From: Conexivisphaera sp046536535
Lineage (GTDB): Archaea; Thermoproteota; Nitrososphaeria; Conexivisphaerales; Conexivisphaeraceae
Length of the DNA: 9,970 nt
Reading direction: 5' to 3'
NCBI GenBank assembly: GCA_046536535.1
Contig: JAWDMO010000045.1
Coordinates: forward strand, 1-9,970
The position numbers and the translations under genes were made by a program. The notes under the pieces are model-generated. The model saw only the letters and a program-made list of their open reading frames with translations. It ran no database searches and was not told where the DNA came from. This document shows positions 6,330 through 9,970 of the stretch, one piece after another; positions within the stretch are counted from its first letter, which is position 1, and the number at the start of each line of letters is the position of its first letter.

Positions 6330-7486
6330 ACCGCGCGCTGAAGTTCGCCGCTCCGCTCCTCGGATTCGTCACATCAGCCATACTGACGTCGGCGCTCTCG
6401 ACGTACGTGCTCTACCTGACGTACTTTCACTCGAGGCTCGGGATGTCGATCCCCTCGCTGGCGCTCTGGGGCAGCGTCCTGTACTTCGCAGGTATGCCAG
6501 TCGGTAAGGTCGTGGGGAGGATCCTCAGATTCTACCGGCGCCTCCCCTCGGCTGTCCTCGGAATGTCGATCCTGATAGCGGCCACGCTCGTGCTGATGCC
6601 CTACGTATCATCCCCCGCGGAGCTGATGGTCCTCAGATTCTTCCAGGGTACCGTGACGTTCTTCATGGAGATATTCTCGAACGCCTACTCGTACCTCTAT
6701 GGAGACGTCGGGACGAGGACCCTGGCGTCCGCGGTGTCGATCTCCGGGATACCCGGGGGAGTGGCGATAGGTACATCCGCATACATCCTGGCGCTGGCGA
6801 ATCCATACATAGTGTACGCGGCGCTGGCGGCTTCTGCGCTGGCGGCGGCAGTAGCATACTCGCTCATCCTATCCAAATTGGGGTCCGCGCTGGCCCCCCT
6901 CAGGATTGAATCACACGGCACCACGTTCCGCATGGGCAGGACGTGGCTGATGGGCGCCCTGTGGGCCACCATAGCCGGCTTCAACCTAGTGCTCGCGGTC
7001 GCGCTCCAGCCGTTTGTATCATCATATGCGCCGTCGGAAGTTCCGCTAGCGATGAGCGCGTTCGGCTTCACGGCCGCGCTCCTCACAGTGATTTCCGGGG
7101 TAGTGGCGTACGCGCTCCGTTCCCAGGCGGCGATGGCGGCCATGGTGTCGGCCGGCTACGCGCTCGGATTCGTCGGCTTCGTCTACCTGTGGATGGCGCG
7201 TCCCACGGGCATATGGCTCGTCATCGCCGTGACGCTGATAAACATGGAGACGCTCGCAGTTCCGTATATTTACTCGATACCCAGGCACCTCTATCCGGAG
7301 GGGCTCGCGGCCAAGGGGACTTGGGAGTTCGCACTCATAGGGTCCACGTTCCACGTCTGGGCGACCGCCCTTGTGCTGGGCATCGGATACTATATCGGGT
7401 TCGGCGCAGCCATGGCGATTCTGATGGGTCCCCCACTCTACGGGATGCTGGCCGCCCTTGCGATACCCAGGCTATTCCGCCCCTAG
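6326..7486 (+). CDS. MFS-like polytopic membrane transporter
   Basis: This 386-residue protein is almost entirely hydrophobic, with about 11-12 membrane segments. The first-half pattern resembles a major facilitator: a helix 2-3 loop with AGMPVGKVVGRILRFYRR (56-72), weaker than the standard motif A, and a helix 4-5 region LRFFQGTVTFFMEI with GDVGTRTLASAVSISGIPGG. A central basic cytoplasmic loop (about 190-207) divides the halves. The substrate is unknown. The GTG start overlaps the TGA of the UbiD gene (GTGA at 6326-6329), and a G-rich stretch at 6311-6316 may serve as a ribosome-binding site. Co-translation with the UbiD gene suggests it moves that enzyme's substrate or product. It converges on the prenyltransferase gene, sharing CTAG at 7483-7486. 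Confidence 0.78.
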   Translation: MNRALKFAAPLLGFVTSAILTSALSTYVLYLTYFHSRLGMSIPSLALWGSVLYFAGMPVGKVVGRILRFYRRLPSAVLGMSILIAATLVLMPYVSSPAELMVLRFFQGTVTFFMEIFSNAYSYLYGDVGTRTLASAVSISGIPGGVAIGTSAYILALANPYIVYAALAASALAAAVAYSLILSKLGSALAPLRIESHGTTFRMGRTWLMGALWATIAGFNLVLAVALQPFVSSYAPSEVPLAMSAFGFTAALLTVISGVVAYALRSQAAMAAMVSAGYALGFVGFVYLWMARPTGIWLVIAVTLINMETLAVPYIYSIPRHLYPEGLAAKGTWEFALIGSTFHVWATALVLGIGYYIGFGAAMAILMGPPLYGMLAALAIPRLFRP

Positions 7487-8421
7487 GGAAGTCCCAAGAT
7501 CCGCGCGGCGACCATCGATGCTATAAGTATGACCAGTATTATCAGCCTCACGCTGAAGGGCCCCGCCCAGAGCGTCCTCAGCTCCCGCCACCTCCTCCTG
7601 ACCTCTTCCTCGCTTCCGCTGAGGATGGGACCCACTAGCTTCAGGGTCCACGGCAGGAGCGCGAGCGCGATGAGCGCGATGAGCGGCAGATATCCCAGGA
7701 GCGCAGAAGCCGCCAGCGCCGCGTACATGATAATGACCGCCGCCAGCGCCGCGTATTTGGTTCTATGTATGCCGAGAAGTAGCACCACCGTCTTCTTTCC
7801 GACCGCGCGACTCGCCTCGACCTCGAGTGCGCCGGATCCCAGGAGTATGAGGAACACGAATGCGCCGTTCGGCGTTCCCACGAGCAGGGGATAGAGCTGT
7901 CCAAGGGATCCCACCTGCACGACATAGGATCCCCACACGACCAGAGGTCCCATCGCCAGCGCGGCCACTAGCTCGCCCAGCCCGCGATAGTGGAGCTTGA
8001 AGGGCGGTTCGCTGTACGCCGCGCCGAGGAATAGCCCTATTGCGCCCAGGATCAGGACCGGGAGCCCTATCGCCGCCGCCAGGTCCGCGGCCGCCGCCAG
8101 CGCCGCCGCCAAGAGCGCATAACCCACGGCCCTCACGCTAGATGGGCTGAGGCCGAGATCCAGTATAGGATGTAGCCTGTGTGAGAACCCCGATGATCTG
8201 TAGATCTTGTCCACCCCGGTCTTGTAGTCGTCGTAGTCGTGGATCAGATTGACCCCGGCCTGCGCCGCCAGCAATCCTCCGAGCGTCACTAGATACGTGA
8301 TATAGTCGAACCGGCCCGTTGCGTACCAGGCCAGCGCCGCCCCCAGCGTGACCGAGGAGAACGCACTCGTCAGCGTCACCGGACTGAACGAGAGCAGCCA
8401 TGCCCTGAGGCCGTCGCTCAC
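7483..8421 (-). CDS. UbiA-superfamily prenyltransferase, MenA-like
   Basis: This 312-residue integral membrane enzyme has about 8-9 helices. UbiA-superfamily enzymes transfer a polyprenyl chain onto an aromatic or other acceptor in the membrane. The first Asp-rich motif is intact: N58-LIH-D62-YD-D65-YKTG-V-D71, very like the N-x-x-x-D-x-x-D-x-x-x-G-x-D of MenA. YSEPPFKLHYRGLGELVAA followed by MGPLVVWGSYVVQVG (about 136-171) also matches MenA's Y-x-x-x-P-x-x-L-x-Y-x-G-L-G-E region. The second motif, usually D-I-E-x-D-R-x-x-G-K-x-T, reads E200-V-E-A-S204-RAVGKKT, so both aligned Asp are changed. The likely role is quinone biosynthesis, less likely another lipid. GTG 8421 is the only start in frame near the promoter, and a CTTTTAAG box lies 28 bases upstream on this strand. 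Confidence 0.87.
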   Translation of the reverse strand: MSDGLRAWLLSFSPVTLTSAFSSVTLGAALAWYATGRFDYITYLVTLGGLLAAQAGVNLIHDYDDYKTGVDKIYRSSGFSHRLHPILDLGLSPSSVRAVGYALLAAALAAAADLAAAIGLPVLILGAIGLFLGAAYSEPPFKLHYRGLGELVAALAMGPLVVWGSYVVQVGSLGQLYPLLVGTPNGAFVFLILLGSGALEVEASRAVGKKTVVLLLGIHRTKYAALAAVIIMYAALAASALLGYLPLIALIALALLPWTLKLVGPILSGSEEEVRRRWRELRTLWAGPFSVRLIILVILIASMVAARILGLP

Positions 8422-8444
8422 ATTTTCCGCCGCGGATGATCGAC

Positions 8445-8452
8445 CTTAAAAG
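8445..8452. promoter_or_regulatory. TATA-like box in the divergent gap
   Basis: CTTAAAAG lies in the 91-base gap between the prenyltransferase and the membrane-protein gene. On the - strand it is centred 28 bases before GTG 8421, which fits a leaderless transcript. On the + strand it would start a transcript near 8475, leaving a leader of about 38 bases that contains the GGGGGTGA at 8501-8508. Confidence 0.45.
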
Positions 8453-8500
8453 GTTCTGCGCACAATTCGGATCCTGAAAAACACAGATATCGCGCCGGCA

Positions 8501-8508
8501 GGGGGTGA
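8501..8508 (+). promoter_or_regulatory. Ribosome-binding site of the 8513 membrane-protein gene
   Basis: GGGGGTGA contains the archaeal core GGTGA and ends four bases before ATG 8513. It supports that ATG as the start and shows this gene uses a leadered transcript, unlike its divergent neighbour. Confidence 0.5.
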
Positions 8509-8512
8509 CCGC

Positions 8513-9232
8513 ATGCGATGGCCGCCGCCCACGCCGAGCGCCGTGATGCTGGTGGCAGGATCCCTGGCCCTAGCGCTCGCGTCGCAGGATATCCTGCGCA
8601 TGCAAGGAATCACCATGGCGTCGGCGGCGGCCATCGCCACGCTCGCGTCCTACGGGCGGCTCTATTCATCCACGTCGTCCAGGAGCTTCCGCGCGGATCC
8701 CCCCGCCCTCACGCTCGCCCTTTCACCCTACGCACTCGCACTGGTGCTCGAGGGTCCGTCGCTCATACTATGGTATATTCCCCCCTCCCTCGCGTTCGCG
8801 GTCTATCTTTTACTCTCATCGATGGGACAGGGGAGATCCCCGGCCGGGCTGACCGCCGGCGCCATCTCACTCGCGTCGCTGTCGGCGGCGTTCTCTGGGG
8901 TGCTCCGGAATCCGCTCCCGTCGGCCGTTCCGCTGTGTGCAGCTTGGACAGCGCTGGGAGCATTCGAGGTGCTCTTCGTTGAGAGCGTGCTCCCGTTCAG
9001 GAGGATTCCCCGTGGAATACAGCTGGTACCGCTGTCGGCGGGCCTCGTCGCGTCTCTTATATCGTTACCGCCGCTAGGACTCGCGTTCATAGAGCCCCTG
9101 TACATGGCGCTCAGGTACATGGGACGCGAAGTGAATCCGAGGGAAGTGAGGGCGTTAGGGCTTCGCGTGGCCGTCAGTTCATCGATATTCCTCGCGATCG
9201 GGATCATGGTGGCGTTGTTCTTCCGGCGTTAA
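8513..9232 (+). CDS. Polytopic membrane protein of unknown function
   Basis: I do not recognise this 239-residue protein with confidence. It is strongly hydrophobic with about 7-8 predicted helices, short loops and few charged residues. More polar segments are YSSTSSRSFRADPP (about 51-64), SMGQGRSP (about 102-109), a basic loop LPFRRIPRG (about 160-168), and RYMGREVNPREVRALGLR (about 205-222), before a last helix ending in FFRR. The overall size and the R-containing loop before the last helices recall YwiC-like membrane proteins, but this is only an impression. It diverges from the MenA-like gene and is not in an operon with anything visible. ATG 8513 has a GGTGA ribosome-binding core four bases upstream. 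It is the last intact gene before the transposase fragments. Confidence 0.7.
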   Translation: MRWPPPTPSAVMLVAGSLALALASQDILRMQGITMASAAAIATLASYGRLYSSTSSRSFRADPPALTLALSPYALALVLEGPSLILWYIPPSLAFAVYLLLSSMGQGRSPAGLTAGAISLASLSAAFSGVLRNPLPSAVPLCAAWTALGAFEVLFVESVLPFRRIPRGIQLVPLSAGLVASLISLPPLGLAFIEPLYMALRYMGREVNPREVRALGLRVAVSSSIFLAIGIMVALFFRR

Positions 9233-9322
9233 TAATTGGTGTGGGTTAATGGGGCGAAAATCCCCTCCCTTATCTGTAGACCCAAAATTCATCCCCGGCG
9301 ATCCCGAGCTGGAAACGCATTT

Positions 9323-9374
9323 GGCGAGGATGGTTTCCCATCCAAGCGACCCAAGATGGCAAACCACCCTCGCC
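9323..9374. repeat. Long imperfect inverted repeat over the transposase-fragment start
   Basis: Arms 9323-9342 and 9355-9374 are reverse complements at 18 of 20 positions (mismatches A9330/C9367 and C9337/C9360), around a 12-base loop. In RNA, three further U-G pairs could extend the outer end (9320-9322 with 9375-9377). The ATG of the transposase fragment (9356-9358) is inside the right arm, so in a read-through transcript it would be paired. Some bacterial insertion sequences use such structures to stop expression from outside promoters; whether that is so here is inference. It might instead be part of an element end. Confidence 0.65.
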
Positions 9375-9667
9375 GGGATGAGGTGCGGCTGGCAGGATAT
9401 AAACTGGTTTCCCTGCTGAGCTTCAGGGGGAGGAAGGGGGATGCGGCGGCCAGGACCCTGGTCTCCGCGTCTATCTGGAGGGATTCCGTGGAGGGCAAAT
9501 CGGGGACGTACGGCGTGTCGGCCCAGACGATCAGGAACTACGTGGAGGACCAGGGGCTCAGCGTGATCGGGGACGTGCTGGAGGAGGTCAGGGGGATATC
9601 CGCGAAGATGCTGGAGGGGGCTAGGAGGATAGATCTATCGCTCGACTGGACGGACGTGTTTCATTAA
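9356..9667 (+). pseudogene. Truncated transposase, N-terminal part (possibly ISH3-like)
   Basis: This reading frame gives 103 residues and stops by TAA. The sequence LVSLLSFRGRKGDAAART with YGVSAQTIRNYVEDQGL looks like an N-terminal helix-turn-helix of an archaeal transposase. SLDWTDVFH at the very end looks like the start of the catalytic core, with the first Asp of the DDE triad, after which intact relatives continue for some 200 or more residues. The frame breaks there, so the catalytic core is missing. ATG 9356 is chosen because the upstream frame, open to 9236, reads like non-coding sequence. No ribosome-binding site or TATA box is clear, and the start lies in a long inverted repeat. The next element begins within about 70 bases, which suggests truncation by insertion or deletion. 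Family assignment is tentative; a real small DNA-binding protein is a less likely alternative. Confidence 0.6.
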
Positions 9668-9669
9668 GC

Positions 9670-9690
9670 CGATCGGCGAGCGGCCGATCG
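9670..9690. repeat. Hairpin between the two transposase sequences
   Basis: CGATCGGC (9670-9677) and GCCGATCG (9683-9690) are exact inverted arms around the 5-base loop GAGCG. It lies three bases after the stop of the truncated transposase and about 40 bases before the next transposase start. It may be the left end or a control hairpin of the right-hand element. There is no T-tract, so a terminator is not supported. Confidence 0.5.
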
Positions 9691-9693
9691 ATG

Positions 9694-9701
9694 AACATAA
9701 A
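9694..9701 (+). promoter_or_regulatory. Weak TATA-like box before the IS6-like transposase
   Basis: ACATAAAT is the only AT-rich block upstream of ATG 9731, centred about 33 bases before it. A transcript starting about 27 bases downstream would have a leader of only a few bases. No ribosome-binding motif is seen. Confidence 0.3.
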
Positions 9702-9730
9702 TCCGAGGGGAGCCCTCCGCCCGGTCCGCA

Positions 9731-9970
9731 ATGAGCACGAATCCAATCCAGATCAGGAGGAGGACTCCCCTTCCGGTCATGGCCTACGCGGTTTATCCGT
9801 ATTACCCGAACATGTCCCTCAGGTACGCCGCCAAGTCCCTGAGGAGCGTCATCGTGAGGAGCTACACCTCGATATGGAGGTGGGTGCAGAGGCTCGGCCC
9901 CGTCCTCGGATCCTTCGGCGCGGATCCCCGGGACGTGCGCAGGATATTCGTGGATGAGACCATGGTGAAC
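9731..9970 (+). CDS. IS6-like transposase, N-terminal part (runs off the window)
   Basis: Eighty codons are open from ATG 9731 to the last base, beginning MSTNPIQIRRRTPLPVMAYA. The segment MSLRYAAKSLRSVIVRSYTS (28-47) followed by IWRWVQRLGPVLGSF looks like the N-terminal helix-turn-helix of archaeal IS6-type transposases, in which a serine or histidine-rich S-x-T-S-I-W-x-W block is common. RRIFVDETMVN (70-80) matches the strand carrying the first catalytic Asp (Asp75) of the DDE core, usually V-D-E-T-x-V. The rest of the core lies beyond the window, so whether the element is intact is unknown. It follows a truncated transposase by only 63 bases and may have inserted into it. The IS6 assignment rests on remembered motifs. 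Confidence 0.75.
   Translation, partial: MSTNPIQIRRRTPLPVMAYAVYPYYPNMSLRYAAKSLRSVIVRSYTSIWRWVQRLGPVLGSFGADPRDVRRIFVDETMVN

Noticed and set aside
6943..7638. 231-codon + strand frame crossing the MFS/prenyltransferase junction
   Set aside because: Gly/Arg/His-rich composition and full overlap with two motif-bearing genes mark it as a shadow.
9250..9264. GGGG ... CCCC mini-hairpin as terminator of the 8513 gene
   Set aside because: The stem is only four pairs with a seven-base loop and no T-tract follows.
9273..9292. CTGTAGACCC as the left terminal repeat of the truncated element
   Set aside because: It vaguely recalls some archaeal element ends, but no matching inverted copy or target duplication is in the window.
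1..9970. CRISPR array or defence system
   Set aside because: No regularly spaced repeats and no Cas, nuclease, helicase or toxin-antitoxin motifs were seen.

Overview
The window reads as a GC-rich (about 60% by eye) archaeal chromosome segment, most likely from a Thermoproteota-type lineage. The evidence is heavy use of AGG and ATA codons, AT-rich TATA-like boxes 25-30 bases before several starts (leaderless-style transcripts), a GGTGATC ribosome-binding core inside one operon, a membrane-anchored winged-helix protein of archaeal type, and transposases that look like archaeal families. The species cannot be fixed from this sequence.

Layout. Bases 1-477 hold no intact gene. They contain a frameshifted end of a DDE transposase (about 217-477) with an 18-base perfect palindrome in it. 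From 478 an AT-rich promoter region leads into a 12-helix sugar-porter-like MFS transporter (570-1925, +). Next comes a secreted-then-membrane-anchored protein with a cytoplasmic winged helix (2028-2837, +). Its 3' end overlaps the 3' end of an oxalate/formate-antiporter-like MFS gene on the other strand (2791-3936, -). That gene shares an AT-rich promoter with a three-gene run on the + strand: a sugar-nucleotide epimerase-like protein (3993-4901), a UbiD-family prenyl-FMN decarboxylase (4905-6329) and a third MFS-like membrane protein (6326-7486). The run is tightly packed, with a 3-base gap and then a 4-base overlap. It converges on a MenA-like UbiA prenyltransferase (7483-8421, -), and the two genes share a CTAG that supplies both stop codons. 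An unrecognised polytopic membrane protein (8513-9232, +) diverges from the prenyltransferase. The right end is mobile-element territory: a transposase fragment that stops near its first catalytic Asp (9356-9667), preceded by a long imperfect inverted repeat covering its start codon, and then the N-terminus of an IS6-like transposase that runs off the window (9731-9970).

How the genes may work together. A UbiD-type decarboxylase close to a MenA-like prenyltransferase suggests quinone or isoprenoid metabolism; the archaeal mevalonate route, whose anhydromevalonate phosphate decarboxylase is a UbiD homologue, is an alternative for the UbiD gene alone. The epimerase and the three transporters suggest import or export of small organic acids, sugars or lipid-linked products. 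Two enzymes depart from their family motifs: the epimerase has His where the catalytic Tyr is expected, and the prenyltransferase has a degraded second Asp motif. This raises the possibility of altered chemistry. The membrane-anchored winged-helix protein is the obvious candidate regulator of the neighbouring transporters. No CRISPR array, tRNA or rRNA was seen.
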